64,000 nucleotides of DNA from Sporomusaceae bacterium (GTDB lineage Bacteria; Bacillota; Negativicutes; Sporomusales; UBA7701): positions 682,001-746,000 of the forward strand of contig JAVKTQ010000001.1 in the NCBI GenBank assembly GCA_031460455.1, given 5' to 3'. Below are positions 49,979-58,643 of the stretch, piece by piece (the first letter of the stretch is position 1; the number at the start of each line of letters is the position of its first letter). The notes below the pieces were generated by a model that saw only the letters and a list, made by a program, of their open reading frames with translations, had not been told where the DNA came from and searched no databases. Position numbers and translations under genes: made by a program.

Positions 49979-50110
49979 TTTGGCGGTTGCTATGAGTCGC
50001 TTGGACTTATGGTATCGAACCGAACTTCGATATGTAGTAAGCAAGCTTAGCTCGTAATAACACTGCGATTGTTTTCGTCGTGTTTTTATTGAGCTGGGCT
50101 TTTTAATTTT
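49979..50110 (+). promoter_or_regulatory. Leader RNA element 3 with terminator, upstream of thiolase
   Basis: Same architecture: outer stem GCUUG (49999-50003)/CAAGC (50042-50046), junction GACUUAUGG, inner hairpin UAUCGAA-CCGAAC-UUCGAUA, junction UGUAGUAAG, then a terminator (AAGCTTAGCTC..GAGCTGGGCTT) ending TTTTTAATTTT. It is in tandem with element 2 in one leader. Confidence 0.7.
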
Positions 50111-50124
50111 ATGCCGGTGCCGAA

Positions 50125-50153
50125 ATCCGACACCTGGCGGGGAGGTGTCGGAT
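50125..50153 (+). promoter_or_regulatory. 11-bp perfect hairpin before thiolase
   Basis: ATCCGACACCT, seven-base loop GGCGGGG, AGGTGTCGGAT. There is no U-run, and it lies 75 bases before the start codon, downstream of element 3. It may shield the mRNA 5' end or act as a pause or protein site. Confidence 0.5.
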
Positions 50154-50227
50154 GGTCTGACGGGGAACCCCTTTACGCGAACTGACGCTAAAGCTTGAAA
50201 CATAAACGACGAATGGGGGAAACGATT

Positions 50228-51418
50228 ATGCAAGAAGTTGTCATCGTAAGCGCGGTGCGCACGCCAATCGGGAAGATCGGCGGCACGCTGCGCGATATTC
50301 AAGCAGACGATCTGGCGAGAGACGTTATCGCGGAGAGCATTCGGCGCGCTAATGTGGAGTCGGGGTGTATCGACGAGGTTATTTTCGGCCAGACGAAGCA
50401 AAGCGCCGAGGCCGCCAACCTGGCCAGGGTCGCCGCGTTGAAGGCCGGGGTACCGATCGAGGTGCCGGCTTATACGGTAATGCGCCAGTGCGCTTCCGGC
50501 CTGCAGGCCGTGAATAACGCCGTCCAGGCGATTATGTGCGGGCTGGCGGATATCGTGGTCGCGGGCGGAACGGAGAGCATGAGCAATGCGGTGTATTATC
50601 TGCGCAGCGCACGCTACGGATATAAGGCCGGCAACGGCGTGCTGTGCGATTCGAATATCGAGAGCCAGGCCCGCTCGCAGCCGATCGAGGTTTACGGGCA
50701 GCTGACAATGGGCCTGACGGCGGAAAATCTGGCGGCCAAGTATGCCATCAGCCGCGAGGAGCAGGATTTGTTCGCCCTGGGGAGCCAGCAGAAGGCGGCG
50801 GCGGCAATCAAGGCCGGCAGATTCGCTGAGGAGATTTTGCCTGTGGCCATCGCCAAGAAGAAGGGCGAGAAGCTTATCTTCGACACTGACGAGTTCCCCC
50901 GCCCCACGACGCTGGAAGGCCTGGCCACGCTGTCGCCGGCTTTTCTGAAGGGCGGCACGGTCACGGCGGGGAACGCCACCGGCCGCAACGACGGCGCCGC
51001 CAGTCTGGTGGTGATGTCGGCCAAGGAGGCGCAGCGGAGAAATCTCAAGCCGCTGGCGGTGCTGCGCAGCCAGGCGGCGGTGGGGGTGCCGCCGGAGATC
51101 ATGGGCATCGGCCCGGCTTATGCCACTACGAAGGCGCTGAAGCTGGCCGGTCTTACGCTGGGTGACATCGGCCTGATCGAGATGAACGAGGCGTTCGCCG
51201 CCCAGTGTCTGGCGGTGATCAAAGAGCTCGATATGAATACGGGTATCCTGAACGTCAACGGCGGCGCGATTGCTCTCGGCCATCCCCTCGGCTGCACCGG
51301 GGCGCGGATACTGACGACGCTGGTGTACGAGATGCGGCGGCGGAAGGTGAAGTATGGCCTGGCAACGCTCTGCATCGGCGGCGGCCAGGGCGTGGCCAAT
51401 GTGGTCGAGCTTGTTTAG
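50228..51418 (+). CDS. Acetyl-CoA acetyltransferase (thiolase)
   Basis: 396 residues. The acylated cysteine is Cys88 in [14 protein letters not shown]; the other catalytic residues are in [17 protein letters not shown] (His) and CIGGGQG (Cys). ATG at 50228 has GGGGGAA upstream; an earlier in-frame ATG is rejected. It can condense or cleave acetoacetyl-CoA; with BKACE on the other arm producing acetoacetate, the thiolytic direction is plausible. Confidence 0.92.
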   Translation: MQEVVIVSAVRTPIGKIGGTLRDIQADDLARDVIAESIRRANVESGCIDEVIFGQTKQSAEAANLARVAALKAGVPIEVPAYTVMRQCASGLQAVNNAVQAIMCGLADIVVAGGTESMSNAVYYLRSARYGYKAGNGVLCDSNIESQARSQPIEVYGQLTMGLTAENLAAKYAISREEQDLFALGSQQKAAAAIKAGRFAEEILPVAIAKKKGEKLIFDTDEFPRPTTLEGLATLSPAFLKGGTVTAGNATGRNDGAASLVVMSAKEAQRRNLKPLAVLRSQAAVGVPPEIMGIGPAYATTKALKLAGLTLGDIGLIEMNEAFAAQCLAVIKELDMNTGILNVNGGAIALGHPLGCTGARILTTLVYEMRRRKVKYGLATLCIGGGQGVANVVELV

Positions 51419-51456
51419 CCGGCGGACTGAATCTATGAGAAGCGGAGAATCTGCCG

Positions 51457-52365
51457 ATGATTTATAAGAACTTCGAGCAACTTATCGAACAGACAGGCGC
51501 CGGTAAAGGCGGGAAAAGAATTGTCGCGGTCATGGCGGCCGAAGACAGTCATACGCTCGAAGCGGTGTGCCAGGCGGCCAGGACCGGCGCGGTGGAGCCG
51601 CTGCTGATCGGGAATAGGCAGAAGATGGGCCGGCAGCTTGAGCTGCTGGGCGAACGGCCGGCGGACTATGCGCTCGTTCACGCCGAGACGCCTGAGGAGG
51701 TCGTCTTCAAGGCGGCGGCGCTGGTAAACGCCGGCGAGGCGCACTTCCTGATGAAGGGCCTGATCCAAACAGGCGAGATGATGAAATACCTGCTCAATGA
51801 AAAATGCGGTTTTCGCACCGATACGCAGTTGTCGCACCTGGGTCTCGTCCAGATCCCGAATTATCATAAGCTGGTGGGAATAACCGATTCGGCGCTGAAT
51901 ATCTATCCCGACCTGCAGCAGAAGAGGGGCATGGTGGTCAACGCCGTCAACGCTATGCTGCGCATGGGCTTCGATGAGCCGAAGGTGGCGGTTCTGGCGG
52001 CTGTCGAGCAAGTCAACCCGAAGATGCCGGAGACGCTGGACGCCGTCGAGCTGAAAAAGATGAACGCGGCAGGCGAGCTTTCCCGCTGCATAATCGAAGG
52101 GCCGATTTCCTACGACCTGGCGATTTGCAAGGAGTCGGCGGCGCTGAAGGGCTACGATAGCCCGGTCTGCGGCGAGGTTGACCTGATGGTGGCGCCCAAT
52201 ATCGCGGCCGCCAATATCCTGCTGAAGGCTCTCAGGTATTCGGCGGAGGCCAGCAGCGCCGGGTTCGTAGTCGGCGGCAAGGTGCCGCTGGTGCTGACCT
52301 CGCGGGCGGCGGAAGTGGGCAGCAAGTATCTGCCGATCGTCCTGGCTGCGGCGGCATCGGCGTAA
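51457..52365 (+). CDS. ptb: Phosphate acetyl/butyryltransferase (Ptb-like)
   Basis: 302 residues. Transfers an acyl group from CoA to phosphate. Family blocks: IVAVMAAEDSHTLEAVCQA, HFLMKGLIQTGEMMKYLL, GPISYDLAICKESAALKGY and VDLMVAPNIAAANILLKAL. ATG at 51457 with GGAG upstream. It precedes the butyrate kinase gene, so acyl-CoA to acid conversion with ATP gain is likely. Confidence 0.92.
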   Translation: MIYKNFEQLIEQTGAGKGGKRIVAVMAAEDSHTLEAVCQAARTGAVEPLLIGNRQKMGRQLELLGERPADYALVHAETPEEVVFKAAALVNAGEAHFLMKGLIQTGEMMKYLLNEKCGFRTDTQLSHLGLVQIPNYHKLVGITDSALNIYPDLQQKRGMVVNAVNAMLRMGFDEPKVAVLAAVEQVNPKMPETLDAVELKKMNAAGELSRCIIEGPISYDLAICKESAALKGYDSPVCGEVDLMVAPNIAAANILLKALRYSAEASSAGFVVGGKVPLVLTSRAAEVGSKYLPIVLAAAASA

Positions 52366-52417
52366 GCCGCCGGTAAATTAAAGAATCGTTGCAGCAATTG
52401 TTTGGGGGGAGCGGCCT

Positions 52418-53497
52418 GTGGCAGAAACGATATTCAGAGTATTGTCGATAAATCCTGGCTCGACATCGACGAAGATCGCGGTGTATGATAACGAGAAGGA
52501 GATTCTCCGCAAGACGGTCAATCATAATGCGGAGGAGTTGTCGCACTTCAGGTCGATGGTGGACCAGCTGCCGATGCGCAGGGAGGCGATTATGGCCTGC
52601 CTGCAGGAGGAGAGTTTCCCGCTCGCCAGCCTGTCGGCCGTGGCTGGCCGGGGCGGCAAGCTGCCGCCGCTGAAGCGCGGCGCTTACAGGGTTACCAAGG
52701 ATATGGTCGATTTTCTCACATACCGGCCGATTGACGACCATGCTTCCAATCTGGGCGCGATCATCGCCGACAGTATCGCGGCGCCGCTCGGCATTCCGGC
52801 GTTCATCTACGATGCGGTTGTGGTCGACGAACTGGAGGACGTGGCCAGGTATTCGGGCGTGCCGGAGTTGACGCGGCGGGCTTCCTGCCACGTGCTGAAT
52901 ATGCGGGCGGTGTCGATGGAGGTCGCCCGGAAGATGGGTAAACGGCTGGAGGATCTGAATATCGTGGTCACCCACATGGGGGGAGGAATCACGGCGTCGG
53001 TGATCAGCAAAGGCCGGATGGTCGATGTCCTCACCGACGAGGAAGGGGCATTTTCGCCTGAACGGGCCGGCAGGGTGCCTTGCCGCCAGTTGGTCGATTT
53101 ATGCTTCTCCGGCAAGCACGACCAACGGTCGGCGATCAAACGCATGCGGGGCAACGGCGGCCTGATCGCCTACCTCGGCACGAACAGCGCCCTGGACGTC
53201 GAGGCGAGAATAAAGCAGGGCGACAAGGACGCCGCGAATGTGTACTACGCTATGGCTTATCAGACCGCCAAGGCTATCGGCGAGCTGTCCACCGTGGTGA
53301 ACGGCGCCGTGGATGTCATCATCCTTACGGGGGCGATCGCTTATTCGCAGCTTTTTACCGGCTGGGTGACCGAACGGGTGAAGTTTATCGCCCCGGTAGA
53401 AATCGTCGCTGGCGAGAACGAGCTGGAAGCGCTGGCTTACGGCGCCCTGCGGGTGCTGCGGGGCGAGGAGAGCGCCCGGGAATTTACTCCTGCCTAG
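52418..53497 (+). CDS. buk: Butyrate kinase
   Basis: 359 residues, acetate/butyrate kinase (ASKHA) family. Opening RVLSINPGSTSTKIAVYDNE, then VVTHMGGGITASVISKGRMVDV and VILTGAIAYSQLF. GTG at 52418 with GGGGGGAG. Makes ATP from acyl phosphate in the cytoplasm; chain-length preference is not readable. Confidence 0.93.
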   Translation: MAETIFRVLSINPGSTSTKIAVYDNEKEILRKTVNHNAEELSHFRSMVDQLPMRREAIMACLQEESFPLASLSAVAGRGGKLPPLKRGAYRVTKDMVDFLTYRPIDDHASNLGAIIADSIAAPLGIPAFIYDAVVVDELEDVARYSGVPELTRRASCHVLNMRAVSMEVARKMGKRLEDLNIVVTHMGGGITASVISKGRMVDVLTDEEGAFSPERAGRVPCRQLVDLCFSGKHDQRSAIKRMRGNGGLIAYLGTNSALDVEARIKQGDKDAANVYYAMAYQTAKAIGELSTVVNGAVDVIILTGAIAYSQLFTGWVTERVKFIAPVEIVAGENELEALAYGALRVLRGEESAREFTPA

Positions 53498-53555
53498 TTT
53501 TATCAACCGCAAACCAGTGTAGCCGCACTTTACGATATAAAAGGAGACTGTGCTG

Positions 53556-54959
53556 ATGCTTTTAACAAGCGGTCATATTGTCGGCATCGTGGCAACGCTT
53601 ATTCTGATGGTTGCGGTCGGACTGTACGCCGGCAGCAAGGTCAAGTCCTCTTCGGACTTCGCCACCGGCGGGCGGCAGGCCGGTTGGTCGGTGGTCGCCG
53701 GGGCGATAATGGGCACTTTGGTCAGCGGCGCTTCCACCATCGGCACCGCTCAGCTGGCTTTTCAATACGGTTTTTCCGCCTGGTGGTTCACGCTGGGGGC
53801 CGGGATCGCCTGCGCCGTCCTGGCGTTGGGCACGGCGCGCCGGTTCTATGAGGGTTCGTGCGAGACGATCGCCCAGTATCTGGTGAAGACGTACGGTACG
53901 CCTATCGGGCCGGTTTCCACCGTTTTCGGCGCTATGGGGATGTTTCTCAGCATGATCAGCCAGGTGCTGGCGTTTATCGCGCTGATGACGACGATGTTCC
54001 CCATCGGCCCGGTGGCGGCGGCGGCGATCGGCATCGTGTTCGTGCTGTGCTATGTTCTGTTCGGCGGCGTGTGGGGCGTCGGCCTGGTCGGCGTGGCTAA
54101 GCTGATGCTGCTGTACGTGGCGATGATTTCGTGCGGCGCCATCGCCCTGACGATGATGGGCGGGGTTTCGGGGCTGCAGGCAAGTTTGCCGGCGTTCCCG
54201 TGGTTTTCGCTGTTCGGCCGGGGGGTCGAGAAGGATCTCGCCGGCGGCTTTTCGTTGGTGGTGGGGGTGCTGTCCACCCAGACGTACGCGCAGGCGATCG
54301 CGGCCGCGAAGAGCTTTCCCGAGGCGCGCAAAGGGGCGCTGTGGTCGGCGGTTCTCATCCCGCCGATCGGCATCGGCGGCATCATGGTCGGGCTGTTCAT
54401 GAGGGCCAACTTCCCCAATACTTCCTCGAGCGAGGTTCTGCCGACATTTATCCTCGGTTATCTGCCGCCGGTGCTGGCCGGCGTCATCCTGGCGACGCTG
54501 CTGATCACGGCGGTCGGCGGCTGGGCGGGCCTGCTGTTCGGTATTTCGACGATGTTCACGCGCGATATCTATCAGCGCTTTTTCCGTCAGCAGGCGCAGC
54601 AGCGCGAGGCGCTGCTGGTGCAGCGGGCCGCGATCGTCGTGGTGGTGCTTTTGTCGACGCTCGTCGCAACCGGTAACGCGGGGTCGCTGATTCTCGGCTG
54701 GAGCTTCCTGTCGATGGGCCTGCGGGGCTGCACCATCCTCTGCCCTCTCCTGGGCGCGATGTTCTTCCCCCGCTATCTGACCCCGGCAGCCGGCATAGCG
54801 GCGGCTTTCCTGGGGCCGGTGACGAATGTGGTCTGGTTCCTGGCCTTCCCCAAGGGGATCGACCCGCTCTATCCCGGCCTGGTGGTGAGCATGGCGACGC
54901 TGGTGATCGTCAGCCTGTTTACGAAGAAGAAGGGCCAGCAGGCAGACTTGCCGGCATAA
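53556..54959 (+). CDS. Sodium:solute symporter (SSS family)
   Basis: 467 residues, about 13 membrane segments. SSDFATGGRQAGWSVVAGAIMG is the N-terminal signature, then GGWAGLLFGISTMFTRDIY near segment 9. ATG at 53556 has AAGGAG nine bases upstream; an in-frame GTG six bases earlier is too close to it. Only weakly similar to the SSS carrier at 4625. It ends the thiolase operon and probably imports a carboxylate used by it. Confidence 0.9.
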   Translation: MLLTSGHIVGIVATLILMVAVGLYAGSKVKSSSDFATGGRQAGWSVVAGAIMGTLVSGASTIGTAQLAFQYGFSAWWFTLGAGIACAVLALGTARRFYEGSCETIAQYLVKTYGTPIGPVSTVFGAMGMFLSMISQVLAFIALMTTMFPIGPVAAAAIGIVFVLCYVLFGGVWGVGLVGVAKLMLLYVAMISCGAIALTMMGGVSGLQASLPAFPWFSLFGRGVEKDLAGGFSLVVGVLSTQTYAQAIAAAKSFPEARKGALWSAVLIPPIGIGGIMVGLFMRANFPNTSSSEVLPTFILGYLPPVLAGVILATLLITAVGGWAGLLFGISTMFTRDIYQRFFRQQAQQREALLVQRAAIVVVVLLSTLVATGNAGSLILGWSFLSMGLRGCTILCPLLGAMFFPRYLTPAAGIAAAFLGPVTNVVWFLAFPKGIDPLYPGLVVSMATLVIVSLFTKKKGQQADLPA

Positions 54960-54967
54960 CGGGAAAT

Positions 54968-54995
54968 AAAAAAGAGGGCTTTGGCCCTCTTTTTA
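54968..54995. terminator. Bidirectional terminator after symporter gene
   Basis: AAAAAGAGGGC, TTT, GGCCCTCTTTTT. It also serves the convergent cobalamin operon beyond repeat copy G. Confidence 0.88.
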
Positions 54996-55017
54996 TATTT
55001 GTATGCACACTGATAAG

Positions 55018-55203
55018 CCGAGGTTGCTGAGAAAGCCCCAGATGCAAGGCGCACCGGAGGCTGACACCACCGTGTCCTCCGCGACAACGTTTAGAAGCAT
55101 TGTTTGCACAGGACCTATTTAACAGCATCGCGCGTACACGAACGTACGCTGAGGATGGCAGCCGAGGAGCAACGCCGCAGATGGGGCCTTATCGGCAACC
55201 GGA
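55018..55203 (+). repeat. Interspersed palindromic repeat, copy G (long form)
   Basis: About 186 bp. Between the left arm and central hairpin it has an unrelated insert of about 70 bases (from CTGACACCACC to AACAGCATCG). The ends have changed together: GGTTGCTGAG on the left matches CGGCAACC on the right, so the arms remain complementary. The right end holds the TAA of the cobC gene. Confidence 0.82.
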
Positions 55204-55809
55204 GGGACGCAGGTGGTGGATGTCGTTAAGGAGGGTAAGTATCGAGCGCTGTTTGTGGTATTCGATGATGCTGACGCAGGTGTTGTCGAGGCGGATGTCC
55301 CAGAGGTGGTTGAGGTGGATGTTAAGGGCGGCGCAGATGATGGTGCGGATGGTGCCGCCGTGGGAGACGACGGCGACGGTCTGGCCGCTGTGGCGCTCGA
55401 CGAGGCGGGCGATGGCGCCGGCGGCCCGGTCCTTGAGTTCGCGGAATGTTTCGCCGCCGGGGATGCGGACTTCTTCGGTGCGGGTGAAGAGCTGGGTGTA
55501 TTCTTCCGGCCACCTGTCGCTGATGCCTTCGTAGGTGAGGCCTTCCCATTCGCCGAAAAGGATTTCGCGCAGTTCGGGCAGGCAGGTGACGGGCAGGTCG
55601 TGGCGGGCGGCAATGGTCTCGGCGGTGACGCAGGCGCGGCGGAGGTCGCTGGCATAGACGGCGTCGATTTTCTCGGCGGCGAGGCGGGCGGCGACCAGTT
55701 CGGCCTGGCGGAGGCCTTCGTCGGACAGGAGGGTGTCGGTGTGGCCCTGGTATTTGAGTTCTTTGTTCCACACGGTTTCGCCGTGGCGGACGAGGATTAT
55801 TTTCGTCAT
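55189..55809 (-). CDS. cobC: Alpha-ribazole phosphatase / histidine phosphatase
   Basis: 206 residues. The phosphohistidine motif LVRHGETVWN is at the N-terminus and SHGGTIRT carries the second histidine; the acid residue is in REILFGEWEGL. In this cobalamin gene cluster it should dephosphorylate alpha-ribazole phosphate or cobalamin phosphate. ATG at 55809 overlaps cobD by four bases. The last residues (SGCR) and stop are provided by repeat copy G. Confidence 0.88.
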   Translation of the reverse strand: MTKIILVRHGETVWNKELKYQGHTDTLLSDEGLRQAELVAARLAAEKIDAVYASDLRRACVTAETIAARHDLPVTCLPELREILFGEWEGLTYEGISDRWPEEYTQLFTRTEEVRIPGGETFRELKDRAAGAIARLVERHSGQTVAVVSHGGTIRTIICAALNIHLNHLWDIRLDNTCVSIIEYHKQRSILTLLNDIHHLRPSGCR

Positions 55810-56903
55810 GGGTTACCATCCTTGAGGTTTTTGCCCAGCGCGGCCAGGAGCGCGGCGTTCTGGTCGGGCAGCTTAACGGCGAGGCGGATGTAGGCGGGTG
55901 ACAGCTCCGGATAGTTGCTGCAGTCGCGGATGAGGATGCCGTCCCGGAGCATGGCCTGGCGCAGGACAGGGGCTGTCGTTCCCGCGAGGCGGGCGAGGAC
56001 AAAGTTGGCGCAGGCCGGGAAGGGATGGACGCCGGGAAGGGCGGCGAGGCCAGAGACGAGTTCCTCCCTGGCGGCGGCGACGGCGGCGACACTGGCGGCC
56101 CGGTAGGCGTCGTCGCCGAGGGCGGCCACGCCGGCGGCCTGGGCGAGGGTGTTGACGTTCCAGGGGTCTTTGGCGCGGTCGAGGATATCGCCGACAGCCG
56201 GGTCGGCGAGCAGGAAGCCGAGCCTGAGACCGGGGATGGCGTAAAATTTCGTGAGCGACTGAAGGATGATGAGGTTGGAATAGGCGGCGAGCAGCGGCCG
56301 GCAGGTGTGGTCGGCGGCGTCGGGCAGGAAATCGAGGAAGGATTCGTCGACAACGACCCAGGCGCCCGCCCTGGCAGCGGCGGCGATGACGGTTTCGGCC
56401 TCGCCGCGCCGTATGAGGCAGCCGGTGGGGTTGTTGGGATTGCAAAGGAAGGCGATGTCGACGCCGGCGAGGCGGGCCGCGAAGGCGTCGGGGTCGAGGC
56501 GGAAGCCGTCTTCGGCGGTCAGCGGGAAGTAGCTGACGGCGGCGCCGGCGGCCCGGGCGGCCCGTTCGTATTCGCTGAAGGTGGGGGCGGCGAGGAGCAC
56601 ACGGCGGGGGCGGCGCACCTGGCAGAGGACATAAAGCAGCTCAGCGGCGCCGTTGCCGCAGGTGATGAGGGCGGGCTGGACGCCGTAGCGCCGGCTGATG
56701 GCGCTTTTGAGGGCGGCGGCGGCCGCGTCGGGGTAGTGGATGATATCGTCGAGGGCGGTCCGGACGGCGTCCCGCACGGCGACGGAGAGGCCGAGGGGAT
56801 TGATGTTGGCGCTGTAGTCGAGCAGTTGGCCGGGGGCGGCGCCGGTAAGACGGGCGACGGCGTGGATGTTGCCGCCGTGTTCGAACGGGCCGGGGGGGTT
56901 CAT
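55806..56903 (-). CDS. cobD: L-threonine-O-3-phosphate decarboxylase
   Basis: 365 residues, fold-type I PLP enzyme. Opening HGGNIHAVARLTGA and DYSANINPLG are typical of CobD; NPNNPTG and the PLP lysine region SLTKFYAIPGLRLGF are intact. Makes (R)-1-aminopropan-2-ol phosphate for the nucleotide loop. ATG at 56903 overlaps the kinase gene by four bases. Confidence 0.92.
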   Translation of the reverse strand: MNPPGPFEHGGNIHAVARLTGAAPGQLLDYSANINPLGLSVAVRDAVRTALDDIIHYPDAAAAALKSAISRRYGVQPALITCGNGAAELLYVLCQVRRPRRVLLAAPTFSEYERAARAAGAAVSYFPLTAEDGFRLDPDAFAARLAGVDIAFLCNPNNPTGCLIRRGEAETVIAAAARAGAWVVVDESFLDFLPDAADHTCRPLLAAYSNLIILQSLTKFYAIPGLRLGFLLADPAVGDILDRAKDPWNVNTLAQAAGVAALGDDAYRAASVAAVAAAREELVSGLAALPGVHPFPACANFVLARLAGTTAPVLRQAMLRDGILIRDCSNYPELSPAYIRLAVKLPDQNAALLAALGKNLKDGNP

Positions 56904-57784
56904 CGGCTTCCCTCCTCTGTGACGGTGAGCCCGCCGGGGATAAGGCTGGTCAGGCGCAGGAACCGGAGCGCGGGGCAGACCCGGACGACGTCGGCCCGGC
57001 AGGCTTCCGCCACGGCAGGCGCGGGCCGGCCGGGAAAGAGGATGCCGAGGACGGTGCCGCTGTGGGCGGTGTTGACGCCGACCGCCCCGTGGCGGTGGGC
57101 GATGGCGATGACGTCGGGGAGCGCGGGTTTGGCGAGGATGGCCTGGTTGGCCAGGGCGCTGATGGTGGCGGCCTGGCCGATGAGGGCGCAGTCGCCGGCG
57201 GCAAGGCCGCGGCTGACAAGGTCGACTGCCCGGCGGACATCGTGTTCCTTGGCGGCGTTGAGGGCGCCCAGGTCGGTGCGCCGGTTGAATTCGAGTGTAT
57301 CGATGATGCCGCCGGCGTCGAAGACGAGGACGCTCATGGGCGGCGGACTGCCGAGGGGCCGGCGGGTAAGGCCGCGGACATGGTCGAACATGACGATGCC
57401 GGGGAAGAAGATGCCGTCGGTCGGTTCGATGGCGAGGGCGATGTCGGCGATTTCGTCGGCGGTGAGACGCCGGCCGGCGGCAAGGGCGGCTGCCTGGCAG
57501 GCGGCGGCGATGTCGGCGCTCGACGAGGCCATGCCTTTGCCCTGGGGCAGGTCGGAGGTGACGGCGACGGTGAAGGGTTGTCGGGCGACGCCGAGATATT
57601 CCCACGTCCTGAGGACGGCGGCGACGGTTTTGTCGCCGGCGGCCGACGGCCCGGAAGCGCCGGGGGTGACGGCGACCTCGGCGTAGAGGTCGACCGGGCA
57701 GGTTATGAGGAAGTTGCCGCCGTCCAGTGTGCCCTGGACGAGTTCGCCGCACGAGCCGGGAGCGCGGACGGTTGCTGTCATCAT
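56900..57784 (-). CDS. pduX: L-threonine kinase (PduX-like, GHMP family)
   Basis: 294 residues. APGSCGELVQG at the N-terminus and the ATP loop LPQGKGMASSSADIAAA are as in PduX. It supplies threonine phosphate to the decarboxylase encoded next. ATG at 57784 (or the adjacent ATG). Confidence 0.88.
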   Translation of the reverse strand: MMTATVRAPGSCGELVQGTLDGGNFLITCPVDLYAEVAVTPGASGPSAAGDKTVAAVLRTWEYLGVARQPFTVAVTSDLPQGKGMASSSADIAAACQAAALAAGRRLTADEIADIALAIEPTDGIFFPGIVMFDHVRGLTRRPLGSPPPMSVLVFDAGGIIDTLEFNRRTDLGALNAAKEHDVRRAVDLVSRGLAAGDCALIGQAATISALANQAILAKPALPDVIAIAHRHGAVGVNTAHSGTVLGILFPGRPAPAVAEACRADVVRVCPALRFLRLTSLIPGGLTVTEEGSR

Positions 57785-57831
57785 AGATTATTCCCCTGTT
57801 GCATACGCCGCGACTCGGCAGCGCGCGAATT

Positions 57832-58602
57832 TTATTGCCAGAAAATCTTGTTCCAGTCCCAGGCTATTACAAAAATAAATAATACGACAACTTCGGTAAG
57901 TTCGGTGACGGCCCCGTAAGTGTCGCCGGTGAGGCCGCCGAGCGCCCGGGTGGCGTAGCGGCTGAAGGCGACGGCGAACAGGGCGGCTGCGGCCAGGGCG
58001 ATGAACGCGGCGGGCCCAAGGGGGACGACGAGCAGGGCGGCGGTGACGGCGGCGATATAGAGGGCCGGGCGGCCGGCGTAGGCGGCGAAGGCTTTGCCGA
58101 TCCCTTCGGGGCGGGCGTAAGGGTATGAGGTGATGGCGATGACCATGGCCAAACGCCCGAGCACCGGCATGGCGAACAGGGCGGCCAGCGGGGTGGCCGA
58201 CACGGGGCCGGCGGGCAGAAGGTCGAGGAGCAGCGACCATTTGGCGAGGATGAGGGCGACGAAAACGATGACGCCGTGGGCTCCCACCCTGCTGTCTTTC
58301 ATGATTTCCAGCATCCGTTCGCGGGATCTGCCGGACAGCAGGCCGTCGGCGCTGTCCATGAGGCCGTCGCAGTGCAGGCCGCCGGTGAGGTAGAGCTCAA
58401 GGACGATGAGGGCGGCGGCTAGGGCGTGGACGGGCAGGACAGGGTCGGCGAACCGGCAGAAGGCGGCGAGAAGGGCGCCGATGACCGCGCCGACGAGCGG
58501 AAAGCAGCGGACGGAAGCGCCGAAGGTTTCCGGCGCTACGGTGTCCTGGCGGACGAGCCGGATGCGGGTGAGGAACTGCAGGGCGGTGAGAAATTTGTCC
58601 AT
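57832..58602 (-). CDS. cobS: Adenosylcobinamide-GDP ribazoletransferase
   Basis: 256 residues, membrane protein with six or seven segments. LHCDGLMDSADGLLSGRSRERMLEIMKDSRVG is the metal and substrate region of the family. Joins alpha-ribazole to activated cobinamide. It lies 47 bases upstream of the threonine kinase gene. Confidence 0.93.
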   Translation of the reverse strand: MDKFLTALQFLTRIRLVRQDTVAPETFGASVRCFPLVGAVIGALLAAFCRFADPVLPVHALAAALIVLELYLTGGLHCDGLMDSADGLLSGRSRERMLEIMKDSRVGAHGVIVFVALILAKWSLLLDLLPAGPVSATPLAALFAMPVLGRLAMVIAITSYPYARPEGIGKAFAAYAGRPALYIAAVTAALLVVPLGPAAFIALAAAALFAVAFSRYATRALGGLTGDTYGAVTELTEVVVLFIFVIAWDWNKIFWQ

Positions 58603-58643
58603 AGTTTGCCCGGCAAGGCGCCGGTCTCCTCTTGCGGTGATTT

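Noticed and set aside
48881-50095. Elements 1 and 3 as terminal inverted repeats of a transposon
   Set aside because: The inverted near-identical blocks flank only DUF3870 and leaders, with no transposase or target duplication, and each stands in front of its own operon. A duplicated regulatory leader explains them better.
48849-50110. Leader elements as T-boxes
   Set aside because: The T-box UGGNACC sequence, specifier loop and usual length are absent, and the downstream genes are not amino-acid related.
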